Source of the DNA: Flavobacterium sp. UBA7665
Lineage (GTDB): Bacteria; Bacteroidota; Bacteroidia; Flavobacteriales; Flavobacteriaceae
Length of the DNA stretch: 64,000 nucleotides
NCBI GenBank assembly: GCA_002483285.1
Contig: DLHP01000030.1
Span: forward strand, 263,277-327,276
Direction: 5' to 3'
Part shown: positions 1 to 7,782 of the stretch, piece after piece
Numbering within the stretch: position 1 is the first letter of the stretch
Layout: the number at the start of each line of letters is the position of its first letter
Position numbers and translations under genes: made by a program
The notes under the pieces: generated by a model
Seen by the model: only the letters and a program-made list of their open reading frames with translations
The model's database searches: none
Told to the model about the DNA's origin: nothing

Positions 1-146
1 AACCCGAAAACTTTGACAACCTTTACATTCCGGGATTCCATCGCACTTATGATGGGGATTTTGGCGTTGGATTTAATTACACCGTGTCTTACTTCTTCCC
101 GATTTACAAGACGAAAAAAGAGATTGTCGTGAAGAAAAAGAAATAA
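1..146 (+). CDS. DUF6048-family protein, C-terminal end only
   Basis: Only the last 47 codons are in the window, read in the frame starting at base 3 and ending in TAA at 144-146. The tail contains NLYIPGFHRTYDGDFGVGFN followed by an aromatic strand and a basic end, KTKKEIVVKKKK. From memory this matches the C-terminus of the flavobacterial DUF6048 proteins, secreted proteins of about 250 residues that look like outer-membrane beta-barrels. The alternating aromatic pattern fits a last barrel strand. Function is unknown, and nothing more can be said without the upstream sequence. Confidence 0.6.
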   Translation, partial: PENFDNLYIPGFHRTYDGDFGVGFNYTVSYFFPIYKTKKEIVVKKKK

Positions 147-196
147 TTGGGATTTGAAGATTGCAGCAATGCCCGAAGTGGTATGCTATTTTCAAA

Positions 197-433
197 TTAC
201 TTAATCTCGCGGATGCCTTTCACAAAAAGCCACGACATAAACAACTTCTCTCCATCGCGCGTCCTGGCCGCCTGAAATTTAGGCGATAAAATGGTGGCGA
301 TCACAAAAGCGGTAATCGGAATCCAAAAACCAGAAAGGTGGCTGTATTGCATCACCAAAAAACGGGCGCCGAAAAACAAGGCACCAAAACAAATGAATTG
401 GTAGATTAATGCGCGCCATTGTAATTTACTCAT
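197..433 (-). CDS. Small two-helix membrane protein
   Basis: This 78-residue protein has two hydrophobic segments, about residues 10-30 and 34-50, with a short loop between and a basic, charged C-terminal tail (QAARTRDGEKLF). No catalytic motif is visible and I do not recognise a named family. It begins 12 bp after the stop of the upstream methyltransferase gene on the same strand, so the two are probably co-transcribed. An inner-membrane protein of unknown role is the most that can be supported. Length, clean start and operon-like spacing argue that it is real. Confidence 0.6.
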   Translation of the reverse strand: MSKLQWRALIYQFICFGALFFGARFLVMQYSHLSGFWIPITAFVIATILSPKFQAARTRDGEKLFMSWLFVKGIREIK

Positions 434-445
434 GTCTTTACAATT

Positions 446-1621
446 TTAGATTGTGTCGCCTGCAGAAGTTTGGAATTTGGTGCGTTTGCTTCCCTCGTAC
501 ATTTCATATTTTACGAGACGCGCCTCAAGGCTTCCGTTGAACAGTTTGATTTTTCGCGACGGTTTGAGCCCCACGAATTTCAGGGCTTCGAGGTTTGCAG
601 TAATAAACCACGCCTGCGTTCCCGGATAACTTTGCTTGAGCGTATCGCCGATTTCGCGGTAGAAACGTTCCATCTCAATATCCAATCGTTCGCCATACGG
701 CGGATTGAAAAGGATATGAAGCGGTCCCGAGCTGTCCTTTTGGGTGTCAAAAAAATTGCGTTCCTGCACCGTGATGTATTCGTCGAGGTTGGCATTGCGG
801 ATGTTATCCTTTGACTTCAAAACCGCACTCGGTGCCTTGTCATAGCCTTTAATCGTATAGTGGAATTCGCGCACTTTTTTTAAAAGCGAATCCACAATCA
901 TGTCAAACAGGTCGTTGTCCCAGTCGTTCCATTTCTCGAACGCAAATTCCTTACGGTTGATGTTCGCCGGAATGTTACACGCAATCATTGCCGCTTCGGC
1001 CAAAATAGTTCCCGAGCCGCACATTGGGTCGAGAAAATCGCTGCGGCCTTCCCAACCCGAAAGCAACAGCATTCCCGCTGCAAGTACTTCGTTGATGGGT
1101 GCAATGTTAGTCGCCGTCTTGTAACCGCGTTGGTGCAGTGATGCGCCCGACGTATCAAGCGCCACAGAAACCTGGTCCTTATCGATATGGATGTTGATGC
1201 GCAAATCTGGATAATCCTTGTCTACACTCGGCCGTTGACCGAATTTGTTACGGAATTGGTCTACGATTGCATCTTTACTTTTCTGCGAGACGAATTGCGA
1301 GTGTTTAAAATAGTCAGAATGTACCGTCGTGTCAATGACAAAAGTCTGGTTGGAGTTCATGTATTTGGACCAGTCCATAGACATGATGCCCCGATACAAC
1401 GTATCCTCAGAAGTTGCCTTAAAATAATACACCGGTTTTAAGATTTTAAGTGCGGTGCGCAAAGCGAGGTTGGCTTTGTACATGAATCCTTTGTCGCCTT
1501 TAAAGCTCACCATCCTTATGCCTTGTTCTACTTCCTGCGCGCCCAAAAGCTGCAGTTCTTTGGCCAGGATTTCCTCGAAGCCAAAAAAGGTTTTGGCGAC
1601 CATCTTAAAATTATTTTCCAT
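446..1621 (-). CDS. THUMP-domain class I SAM-dependent RNA methyltransferase (RlmL N-domain type)
   Basis: The product (391 aa from the chosen start) is a cytoplasmic RNA base methyltransferase of the UPF0020/COG0116 family, whose E. coli counterpart RlmL makes m2G in 23S rRNA. The N-terminal part (about 5-160) fits a ferredoxin-like plus THUMP RNA-binding region. The methyltransferase domain has the SAM-binding DPMCGSGT at 198-205 and the base-flipping motif NPPYGERL at 306-313. An upstream ATG (1645) would add eight residues, MQRIPEFT, but family members begin near MENNFKMVAKTFFG, and the longer start would reach into the divergent promoter region. It therefore starts at 1621. The small membrane protein gene follows 12 bp downstream. 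The exact rRNA target is inferred, not shown. Confidence 0.88.
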   Translation of the reverse strand: MENNFKMVAKTFFGFEEILAKELQLLGAQEVEQGIRMVSFKGDKGFMYKANLALRTALKILKPVYYFKATSEDTLYRGIMSMDWSKYMNSNQTFVIDTTVHSDYFKHSQFVSQKSKDAIVDQFRNKFGQRPSVDKDYPDLRINIHIDKDQVSVALDTSGASLHQRGYKTATNIAPINEVLAAGMLLLSGWEGRSDFLDPMCGSGTILAEAAMIACNIPANINRKEFAFEKWNDWDNDLFDMIVDSLLKKVREFHYTIKGYDKAPSAVLKSKDNIRNANLDEYITVQERNFFDTQKDSSGPLHILFNPPYGERLDIEMERFYREIGDTLKQSYPGTQAWFITANLEALKFVGLKPSRKIKLFNGSLEARLVKYEMYEGSKRTKFQTSAGDTI

Positions 1622-1653
1622 TGTAAATTCGGGTATTCGTTGCAAAAATACAC

Positions 1654-1661
1654 TAAATTTG
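1654..1661 (+). promoter_or_regulatory. Candidate -7 element (TAAATTTG) for the methyltransferase gene
   Basis: TAAATTTG matches the Bacteroidetes -7 consensus TAnnTTTG exactly and ends 12 bp before the ATG at 1674. No TTG lies at the ideal 17-20 bp upstream; the nearest (1640-1642) is only 11 bp away. The site is in the short gap between two divergent genes, which supports a promoter here. Confidence 0.45.
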
Positions 1662-1673
1662 CAGTCCTAATTA

Positions 1674-2411
1674 ATGAACATGCAAAAAGAAGCTGATAAT
1701 TGGTTTATTTCCTGGTTCGATTCTCCGTATTACCACATTCTTTACAAAGAGCGCAATTTCCGTGAAGCCCAGGTTTTCATGGACAATCTTACGCATTACC
1801 TCAACTTGCCCGAAAAAGCCAAAGTGCTTGACCTGGCTTGTGGCAAAGGCCGCCATTCCATTTACCTGAACCAGCTTGGGTTTGACGTGCTCGGCGTAGA
1901 CCTTTCAGAAAACAGCATCGCCATCGCCAAAAAAAATAAAAACGATACCTTGCATTTCAAGGTACACGATATGCGCCACACTTTTGATGAAAAGTTCGAC
2001 GCGATTTTCAACCTGTTTACGAGTTTCGGCTACTTCAACAATGAAGACGACAACCTCAAAACGCTTGTTGCCATCAAGGAAAGCCTGTCAGAATATGGTT
2101 TTGGCGTAATCGATTTTATGAACACCAACCACGTCCTGGCCAACCTTGTCGCCGATGAAACCAAACAGGTAGACGGCATCGATTTTCATATCAAACGCCA
2201 TTATACCGAGGGTTACATCTGTAAGGAAATCGATTTTGAAGACCAAGGAGAAAAGTTTCATTTCACCGAAAAAGTACGCGCCTTTACCCTAGCCGATTTC
2301 CAGGAATTGATGGAAAAAGCCGGCATTTACCTACTCGACATCTTTGGCGATTACAAGCTCAAAAAATTCCACAAAACCGATAGCGAACGCCTCGTCATGA
2401 TTTTCAAATAA
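1674..2411 (+). CDS. Class I SAM-dependent methyltransferase
   Basis: This 245-residue Rossmann-fold methyltransferase has motif I VLDLACGKGRHS from residue 51, an acidic motif II after the next strand (VLGVDLSENSI) and a post-I region typical of Methyltransf_11/25 proteins. Cytoplasmic; the substrate cannot be read from the sequence. An alternative start at the third residue (M3) is equally possible. The stop codon overlaps the next start (TAATG), so it is translationally coupled to the ZIP transporter gene. That pairing gives no obvious pathway link. The family call is secure and the substrate unknown. Confidence 0.85.
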   Translation: MNMQKEADNWFISWFDSPYYHILYKERNFREAQVFMDNLTHYLNLPEKAKVLDLACGKGRHSIYLNQLGFDVLGVDLSENSIAIAKKNKNDTLHFKVHDMRHTFDEKFDAIFNLFTSFGYFNNEDDNLKTLVAIKESLSEYGFGVIDFMNTNHVLANLVADETKQVDGIDFHIKRHYTEGYICKEIDFEDQGEKFHFTEKVRAFTLADFQELMEKAGIYLLDIFGDYKLKKFHKTDSERLVMIFK

Positions 2412-3079
2412 TGAACTACTTATTACCGCTACTTTCTGTTTTATTGGGCTACGGCGTTGCACTCTTGCTCAAGCCGCAAGACAAATCGCGGCTCAAGTTG
2501 CTGCTCGCTTTTAGCGGCTCTTTTTTGCTGTCGCTCACCGTCATCCATTTGCTGCCCGAAGTTTACGAGAGCCACAACCATAGCATTGGCATCTTCATCA
2601 TGGTTGGGATTTTGTTCCAGATCATTCTCGAGTTTTTCTCCAAAGGCGCCGAACACGGACACGTTCACGGCCACGAAATCATGACGCAAATCCCGTGGTT
2701 GTTGTTTATCAGCCTTTGCCTGCACGCGCTTTTAGAAGGTTTGCCGGTAAGCCACCACCACAACCTGGCTTTCGGGATTGCCATCCACCACTTCCCCATC
2801 GCCATCATCCTGACCACCTTTTTAATCCACGCGCGGCTCAACAAAGCTGCCATTTTTGGGTTCATGTTTACTTTCGCGCTCATGACGCCGCTAGGGACGC
2901 TTTTATCAGAATACATCCCATTCCTGACCGATTATTACAGCGAAATCACGGCAATCGTCATCGGTATCCTGTTTCACATTTCGTCTACGATTATTTTTGA
3001 AACCACCGAAGGCCATAAATTCAACATTGCCAAAATCTCGATGATCATTTTGGGAATTGCGCTGGCGTATTTCGTTTAG
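2411..3079 (+). CDS. ZIP-family divalent metal transporter
   Basis: This 222-residue polytopic inner-membrane protein belongs to the ZIP (zinc/iron permease) family, which imports zinc or related divalent metals into the cytoplasm. It has about seven hydrophobic segments, a His-rich cytoplasmic loop (EHGHVHGHE at about 81-89) and the metal-site helices HALLEGLP (105-112) and IHHFPIA (125-131), characteristic of ZIP transmembrane segments IV and V. It is slightly short for the family but complete. The start overlaps the previous gene's stop by one base. Metal specificity cannot be judged from sequence alone. Confidence 0.88.
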   Translation: MNYLLPLLSVLLGYGVALLLKPQDKSRLKLLLAFSGSFLLSLTVIHLLPEVYESHNHSIGIFIMVGILFQIILEFFSKGAEHGHVHGHEIMTQIPWLLFISLCLHALLEGLPVSHHHNLAFGIAIHHFPIAIILTTFLIHARLNKAAIFGFMFTFALMTPLGTLLSEYIPFLTDYYSEITAIVIGILFHISSTIIFETTEGHKFNIAKISMIILGIALAYFV

Positions 3080-3090
3080 GTTTGGGCGTT

Positions 3091-3173
3091 GCCTGCGGCC
3101 GGGCTTTCCGCTGCAATCTTTTTATTGCTTTTTTCATTTCTCCGTTATTGTCATTCCGACGCAGGAGGAATCA
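3091..3173. repeat. Partial hairpin-family repeat plus CATTCCGACGCAGGAGGAAT motif
   Basis: The 331-bp gap 3080-3410 has no supportable gene. Its first part carries an arm of the window's recurrent hairpin family: GCCGGGCTTTCCGCTGCAAT then CTTTTTATTG, which reads on the other strand as AAAAGATTGCAGCGG followed by AAAGCCCGG. It is followed at 3150-3173 by TCATTCCGACGCAGGAGGAA, a motif I recall as a dispersed intergenic sequence in Bacteroidetes genomes. Only one arm is clear, so this is a degenerate copy. Confidence 0.5.
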
Positions 3174-3309
3174 CTTCGAACTCATCGTAAACCCGCAATA
3201 AAAAGGATTTCCGCTACTATCCCTAACGCAACTCGACACACTTCAAAATTAGTTGTTGAACGTTCGTTACTCAACCTTCAAATAATTGAAAACTTTACAC
3301 TGTGCTTCA

Positions 3310-3339
3310 TTGCGGCATCGGTTCAACTTCGTAAATTTG
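3310..3339 (+). promoter_or_regulatory. Promoter upstream of murQ (TTG-N19-TAAATTTG)
   Basis: TTG at 3310-3312 and TAAATTTG at 3332-3339 are separated by 19 bp, matching the Bacteroidetes housekeeping promoter. The implied start of transcription is about 65 bp before the murQ ATG, leaving a moderate untranslated leader. Confidence 0.6.
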
Positions 3340-3410
3340 GAATTCAAAAAATGTTGAATGGTGAACAACGAATATTGAACTTCGAAGTTCCCGAACATCC
3401 GTAAATCTAC

Positions 3411-4226
3411 ATGTCCTTTACCAAAACCACCGAACAAGCCTCCCACTACGAATCGCTAGAAAAAATGCCAGTCGCCGAACTTTTGGCCAGCATCAATCAA
3501 GAAGACAAAACCGTTCCGCTAGCCGTAGAAAAAGCCTTACCGCAAATCGAGGCTTTGGTGTCGCAAATTGTGCCGCGCATGAAAAACGGCGGCCGGTTGT
3601 TCTACATTGGCGCAGGCACTTCGGGAAGATTGGGAATCGTAGATGCTTCAGAATGTCCGCCGACTTTCGGCGTCCCATTCGACCTCGTGAACGGCATCAT
3701 TGCCGGCGGCGACCAAGCCATTCGTCGTGCGGTAGAAAATGCCGAAGACGACGCACAACAAGCCTGGAAAGATTTACAAGAATTTGATATCAATACCAAC
3801 GACACCGTTATTGGCATAGCTGCATCGGGCACGACTCCTTACGTAATTGGAGGGCTCGAAAAATGCAATGAACAAAACATCCTTACGGGTTGCATCACTT
3901 GCAACGAGGGAAGTCCACTTGCCTTAACCGCACAATTTCCAATAGTGGTCGTCGTAGGGCCAGAATTCGTCACCGGAAGCTCGCGCATGAAAGCCGGAAC
4001 CGCACAAAAACTCGTATTAAACATGATTTCTACCGCCACGATGATCCAGCTCGGGCGCGTCAAAGGCAATAAGATGGTTGACATGCAACTCAGCAACAAC
4101 AAACTTGTTGATCGCGGCGTGCGTATGATTATGGAAGAAATTGAGGTATCGTATGAGCAGGCATCGGCATTACTCAAACAACACGGCAGCGTGCGCAAGG
4201 CTGTGAATTATTATCTAAACGAGTGA
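3411..4226 (+). CDS. murQ: N-acetylmuramic acid 6-phosphate etherase
   Basis: MurQ cleaves the D-lactyl ether of MurNAc-6-phosphate to give GlcNAc-6-phosphate, a cytoplasmic step in cell-wall recycling. The 271-residue protein is one SIS domain with the signature GRLFYIGAGTSGRLGIVDAS and the downstream PPTFGV and GGDQAIRRAVENAEDD blocks. It is shorter than the roughly 300-residue proteobacterial enzymes, ending just after the SIS core (VRKAVNYYLN). No AmgK/MurU or PTS gene is adjacent, so its substrate source is not explained locally. A good promoter lies upstream. A small secreted protein gene starts 2 bp after its stop and is probably co-transcribed. Confidence 0.93.
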   Translation: MSFTKTTEQASHYESLEKMPVAELLASINQEDKTVPLAVEKALPQIEALVSQIVPRMKNGGRLFYIGAGTSGRLGIVDASECPPTFGVPFDLVNGIIAGGDQAIRRAVENAEDDAQQAWKDLQEFDINTNDTVIGIAASGTTPYVIGGLEKCNEQNILTGCITCNEGSPLALTAQFPIVVVVGPEFVTGSSRMKAGTAQKLVLNMISTATMIQLGRVKGNKMVDMQLSNNKLVDRGVRMIMEEIEVSYEQASALLKQHGSVRKAVNYYLNE

Positions 4227-4228
4227 AT

Positions 4229-4690
4229 ATGAAAATTACTTTATGTGCAGTATTATTATTGCTTTCCACTTTTTCCTTTGCACAATTAACCTATAAATCG
4301 TGCGGTAGAGTCTACGATGCCGAAAGTAAGAAACTATCCAAAAAGGAGGTTCGCGCACTGTTGGCAAATCGGCCAGAGTTATTGCAATCCTACAATTCGG
4401 GCATGAGCAAAAAAAACATTGGCGGAATCCTTATTGGAGGTGGTATCGGTGCGATTGTGGGAAGTGCCGCAGGAGCTTATGCTGCAGACGTTGGTTTCCC
4501 AGCGGTAGGCGTTGCGCTGGGCGTTGGCATGATTGCGGTGGGTATTCCTGTTCGCAGTGGTTATACCAAAAAAATGAACCGTGCAATTGATGGCTACAAC
4601 GGAAAAGTAGCTGATAACAGCCCTATTTCATTCGAAAACCTATCCATTTGCGCAAACCAAAACGGCGTCGGCTTGCGCCTTAACTTTTAA
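4229..4690 (+). CDS. Secreted protein with glycine-zipper segment
   Basis: The product has 153 residues. An in-frame GTG at 4223 would overlap murQ and add two residues, so the ATG at 4229, which directly opens the signal peptide (MKITLCAVLLLLSTFSFAQ), is preferred. The mature protein has a basic region and then a Gly/Ala-rich hydrophobic stretch (GGILIGGGIGAIVGSAAG, about 73-90, continuing to about 110) like glycine-zipper membrane-inserting proteins. No enzymatic motif is seen. It starts 2 bp after murQ and 3 bp separate it from the next gene, so the run from murQ is probably one operon. Function unknown; a periplasmic or outer-membrane location is inferred. Confidence 0.65.
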   Translation: MKITLCAVLLLLSTFSFAQLTYKSCGRVYDAESKKLSKKEVRALLANRPELLQSYNSGMSKKNIGGILIGGGIGAIVGSAAGAYAADVGFPAVGVALGVGMIAVGIPVRSGYTKKMNRAIDGYNGKVADNSPISFENLSICANQNGVGLRLNF

Positions 4691-4693
4691 ACT

Positions 4694-4915
4694 ATGGCTA
4701 CCAATCGCGAATTACTCGGCAAAGGCCTCAAATATCTTGGATGGGCGTTACCACTAATGTTTATAGGACCGACGGTCATTTACAATGCTTTCATCAACAA
4801 ACAGAATGTGTGGCATTACCTGGTGCTCGCCATCGGGATTGTCGCAGCATTTTTCGCGGTGTATTTGGCGTTCAAAGGGCTCAACACCATCATGAAAAGC
4901 CTTTTCGGGAACTGA
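4694..4915 (+). CDS. DUF6095-like small membrane protein
   Basis: This 73-residue protein has two transmembrane helices (about 12-30 and 40-62) flanked by short charged ends, opening MATNRELLGKGLKYLGWALP. I recall this layout as the flavobacterial DUF6095 family, of unknown function. Its stop overlaps the start of the pentapeptide-repeat gene (TGATG), implying translational coupling. Nothing indicates a ligand or partner. Confidence 0.7.
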   Translation: MATNRELLGKGLKYLGWALPLMFIGPTVIYNAFINKQNVWHYLVLAIGIVAAFFAVYLAFKGLNTIMKSLFGN

Positions 4916-5490
4916 TGCTTGACGATTTTATCCATATAGACAAAACCTTCGACAAGCTCGTGCTGATGGACCAAAAAATCAGCAATCGGGAGTTCGACGG
5001 CTGCGTGTTCAGGCATTGCGATTTCTCGAATTCGACTTTTGTAGATTGTACATTCATCGATTGTGAGTTTTTGGATTGCAACCTATCGATGGCCAAACTG
5101 CCCGGAACCGGTTTAAAAACAGTGGCTTTCATAGATTCTAAATTACTGGGCATCCGCTTTGACGAATGTGATCCTTTTTTGTTTGCGGTGCATTTCCGGG
5201 ATTGCACTTTAGATTATTCCTGGTTTTCACGCAGGAAAATGCCCAAAACCAGTTTCATAAACACCTCGCTCAAAGGCGTGAATTTTGCCAATACCGATTT
5301 GACGGCGGCTGTCTTTGACAACACCAACCTCGAAGGCGCGATTTTCGACGAGACGATTTTGGCTGCCGCCGATTTCACGACCGCCTACCATTTCAGGATT
5401 GATCCCGAAAACAACCCGATGAAGAAAGCCAAATTCAGTACTGCGGGCATTCCCGGTTTGCTGGACAAATACGATATTAAAATTGAATAA
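4915..5490 (+). CDS. Qnr/MfpA-like pentapeptide repeat protein
   Basis: The product has 191 residues starting at the ATG that overlaps the DUF6095 stop (MLDDFIHIDKTFDKLV); a longer reading from 4741 is just the overlapped frame of the previous gene. From about residue 25 it is built of A(D/N)LXX-type pentapeptides (FDGCVFRHCDFSNSTF, then FVDCTFIDCEFLDC), forming a right-handed beta-helix. The tail, GIPGLLDKYDIKIE, resembles the C-terminal dimerization helix of Qnr proteins. Known Qnr and MfpA proteins mimic DNA and bind type II topoisomerases; here that role is inferred only. It lies about 4 kb from parC, on the opposite strand. Slightly shorter than Qnr (about 215 aa). Confidence 0.8.
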   Translation: MLDDFIHIDKTFDKLVLMDQKISNREFDGCVFRHCDFSNSTFVDCTFIDCEFLDCNLSMAKLPGTGLKTVAFIDSKLLGIRFDECDPFLFAVHFRDCTLDYSWFSRRKMPKTSFINTSLKGVNFANTDLTAAVFDNTNLEGAIFDETILAAADFTTAYHFRIDPENNPMKKAKFSTAGIPGLLDKYDIKIE

Positions 5491-5491
5491 T

Positions 5492-6067
5492 ATGGAACTG
5501 AACGCCCTTTACCTACAAAGTGTGCGCAAGCAACTCGAGTACTACAAAACGATTGGCGAAAAAGCCATGGCGCAACTAGAAGAAGCGCAGCTTTTTGTAA
5601 AGACCAACGACGACACCAACAGCATTGCCACCATTGTTAAGCACCTTGCCGGAAACATGTTGTCGCGCTGGACTGATTTTCTCACCACCGACGGCGAAAA
5701 ACCTTGGCGCGAACGCGATGCCGAGTTTGAAAATGATCTTCATTCTGCGCAAGAACTCCACCAGATTTGGGAACGAGGCTGGCAATGTCTCTTTGATGCG
5801 CTCGACCATTTGCAACCCGAACAGCTCTCGCAAATCATCTACATCCGCAACGAAGGACATACCGTGATGGAAGCCATCAACCGGCAATTGGCGCATTATC
5901 CCTATCACATTGGGCAAATTGTATTTTATGCCAGACAGCTCAAAAATTCGGATTGGGACACGTTGTCTATTGCACGAAACGCCTCGAAAACATACAATGA
6001 CGGGAAATTTGCACAGGAAAAAGGAATCAGGAATTTCACCGACGACGAACTCAAACGTCTTCAATAG
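5492..6067 (+). CDS. DUF1572 / DinB-superfamily protein
   Basis: This 191-residue protein starts at the ATG at 5492; an upstream TTG at 5483 lies inside the previous gene and is unlikely. The sequence fits the four-helix DinB/YfiT fold of DUF1572: the helix pairs around IVKHLAGNMLSRW (about 47-59) and NRQLAHYPYHIGQIVFYARQ (about 129-148) place His residues where the superfamily binds a metal. DinB relatives are often metal-dependent thiol-transfer or stress proteins, but no specific reaction is established for this group. Cytoplasmic. It follows the pentapeptide gene by one base, so it probably ends that operon. Confidence 0.82.
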   Translation: MELNALYLQSVRKQLEYYKTIGEKAMAQLEEAQLFVKTNDDTNSIATIVKHLAGNMLSRWTDFLTTDGEKPWRERDAEFENDLHSAQELHQIWERGWQCLFDALDHLQPEQLSQIIYIRNEGHTVMEAINRQLAHYPYHIGQIVFYARQLKNSDWDTLSIARNASKTYNDGKFAQEKGIRNFTDDELKRLQ

Positions 6068-6090
6068 ACCAGATTACCTAACAAAAAAAC

Positions 6091-7338
6091 ATGATGAAAA
6101 AATGCCTCTTAATGGGATTGGTACTAATGGCCATCAGCTCTTGTGCGACTTTGAAAAAAGAGAAGCGCAACGAGAACGCGTCGTTAAAAGATTCGCTAGA
6201 CAGCGCGCTCAACCAGTTTTCTAAGCAAGGGCTATTCAATGGATTTTCTGTAGCGATTGTCAATGAAAAAGGCACTTTGTACACGAATGGATTTGGACTC
6301 TCCGATGTAAAAGTGGGCAAACCCTACACTCAAAATACCATCCAGAATATTGGCTCGATATCTAAAACCCTCGTTGGGATTGCGCTAGTCAAGGCACAGG
6401 AATTGGGCAAGCTCAAACTCGATGACCCAATCAACAATTACCTGCCGTTTAAGGTACAGAACCCTTACTATCCCGATCGCCCGATTACCATTAGGCAATT
6501 GGCCACGCACACCTCGACCATTACAGACAACGCTTATTACCTAAAAAGGAATTACATCCTCAAACCAGGGCAAAATCTTGATGGCGTTTCGCTGGTTTTA
6601 GAAGAGGAACAAGTCATCAATCCTTATGATTCTATTGTGAGTATGGAAACTTACCTCCAACGCGTGCTTGCTGCCGATGGCCAATGGTACCAAAAGGAGG
6701 ATTTTTTGCAACGCCCACCCGGCGAAATATTTGAATACTCCAATGTCGCTACGGCGCTTGCGGCCTACGTTATTGAGCGGGCAACAGGCGAACCTTTTAA
6801 TGATTTTACACGCAGGTACATTTTGAAACCGTTGCAAATGAACGCTTCGGGTTGGAAGTTTGACGAAGTGGATATGGCGCAACATTCGCGGCTGTATCAA
6901 TCGCCCGAAGTCTTGCTCCCGTATTATTCGCTCATCACTTATCCCGACGGCAATTTTATCACCTCGGCCGACGACCTCGCAAAATACCTGACTGAGCTCA
7001 TCAAAGGCTATTCTGGACAAGGCACTTTATTGTCGAAAGAAGGCTATACCGAATATTTCAGACCGCAACTCACTGCTGCAAACTTCGAGAAACGCAATGA
7101 AAAAAATCCGTACAGCGATGAGTACAATGTGGGGATATTTATGGGCTTTAGCGTAGCGGGAAACATCGGCCATACTGGCGGCGATCCCGGCGTGAGCACG
7201 ATGTTGTTTTTTAATCCGAATACCAAAATAGGCCGACTGCTCATCGTCAACACCAACATCAACGACAAAAAGGGCAACGATGCTTTTTACGGTATGTGGA
7301 ACGTTCTGGAAAAATACCAAAACCGTCTCAAAAATTAA
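6091..7338 (+). CDS. Serine hydrolase lipoprotein, class C beta-lactamase/PBP fold
   Basis: This 415-residue lipoprotein has the signal MMKKCLLMGLVLMAISSC, with the lipidated Cys at 18. The class C beta-lactamase/DD-peptidase-like domain follows, with S89-I-S-K92 as the SxxK nucleophile motif, a YSN motif near residue 211 (FEYSNVATAL) and HTGG near 365 replacing KTG. Such proteins may be D-amino peptidases, esterases or beta-lactamases, and the substrate cannot be assigned from these motifs. It should sit in the periplasm or on the outer membrane. It begins 23 bp after the DinB-like gene. A small lipoprotein gene follows 11 bp later on the same strand. Confidence 0.85.
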   Translation: MMKKCLLMGLVLMAISSCATLKKEKRNENASLKDSLDSALNQFSKQGLFNGFSVAIVNEKGTLYTNGFGLSDVKVGKPYTQNTIQNIGSISKTLVGIALVKAQELGKLKLDDPINNYLPFKVQNPYYPDRPITIRQLATHTSTITDNAYYLKRNYILKPGQNLDGVSLVLEEEQVINPYDSIVSMETYLQRVLAADGQWYQKEDFLQRPPGEIFEYSNVATALAAYVIERATGEPFNDFTRRYILKPLQMNASGWKFDEVDMAQHSRLYQSPEVLLPYYSLITYPDGNFITSADDLAKYLTELIKGYSGQGTLLSKEGYTEYFRPQLTAANFEKRNEKNPYSDEYNVGIFMGFSVAGNIGHTGGDPGVSTMLFFNPNTKIGRLLIVNTNINDKKGNDAFYGMWNVLEKYQNRLKN

Positions 7339-7349
7339 TAGACCATTGC

Positions 7350-7721
7350 ATGAAAAAGATTCTCTTATTACTGTTTCCCCTACTGTTGGTTTCCTGCTAC
7401 AACGCCGAGCGCAACTGTAAGGATTTTAAAACCGGTACTTTTCGATCGGAGATTGTAATCGATGGCGTAAAGCACCAAACGGTATCCACGCGCACCGAAA
7501 AGCTCGTCATTGAAACCTACCAAGGTAAAACCGATACCGCTTCTATACGATGGATCAACGATTGCGAATACATCCTACAGCAATTGCACCCGCGCAACAT
7601 GCAACAGCAAAAGTCGGTAAATATTAAAATTTTGACCACGTCGAAAAATTCGTATACCTTTGAGTTTGGCGTGGTGGGCGATGAAAATAAATTGCGCGGC
7701 ACCGCCGAAAAAATCAATTAA
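7350..7721 (+). CDS. Small lipoprotein of unknown function
   Basis: The 123-residue product starts at the ATG at 7350, because the signal sequence MKKILLLLFPLLLVSC begins there; the longer reading from 7296 runs back into the preceding gene. Lipidation is predicted at Cys16. The mature part has conserved-looking CKDFKTGTF, a mid-region DCEYILQ and a C-terminal beta-rich stretch. I recall close flavobacterial relatives carrying a misleading 'DNA topoisomerase IV' label in databases; nothing in this sequence supports such a role. Function unknown. The next gene, terC, is 61 bp downstream in the same direction. Confidence 0.75.
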   Translation: MKKILLLLFPLLLVSCYNAERNCKDFKTGTFRSEIVIDGVKHQTVSTRTEKLVIETYQGKTDTASIRWINDCEYILQQLHPRNMQQQKSVNIKILTTSKNSYTFEFGVVGDENKLRGTAEKIN

Positions 7722-7782
7722 CAATGGATAATGAGCCATCTATGCTTAATAGTCTCATTTCTAAATTCTCAATTAAATAAAC

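Noticed and set aside
3057..3404. Open frame of 115 codons overlapping the ZIP 3' end and the murQ leader
   Set aside because: It crosses a repeat arm and the murQ promoter, has low-complexity content, and no family-like motif; the frame is a product of composition.
7350..7721. DNA topoisomerase IV label for the small lipoprotein
   Set aside because: A 123-residue lipoprotein with no topoisomerase domain; real ParC and ParE are at 9613-14341.
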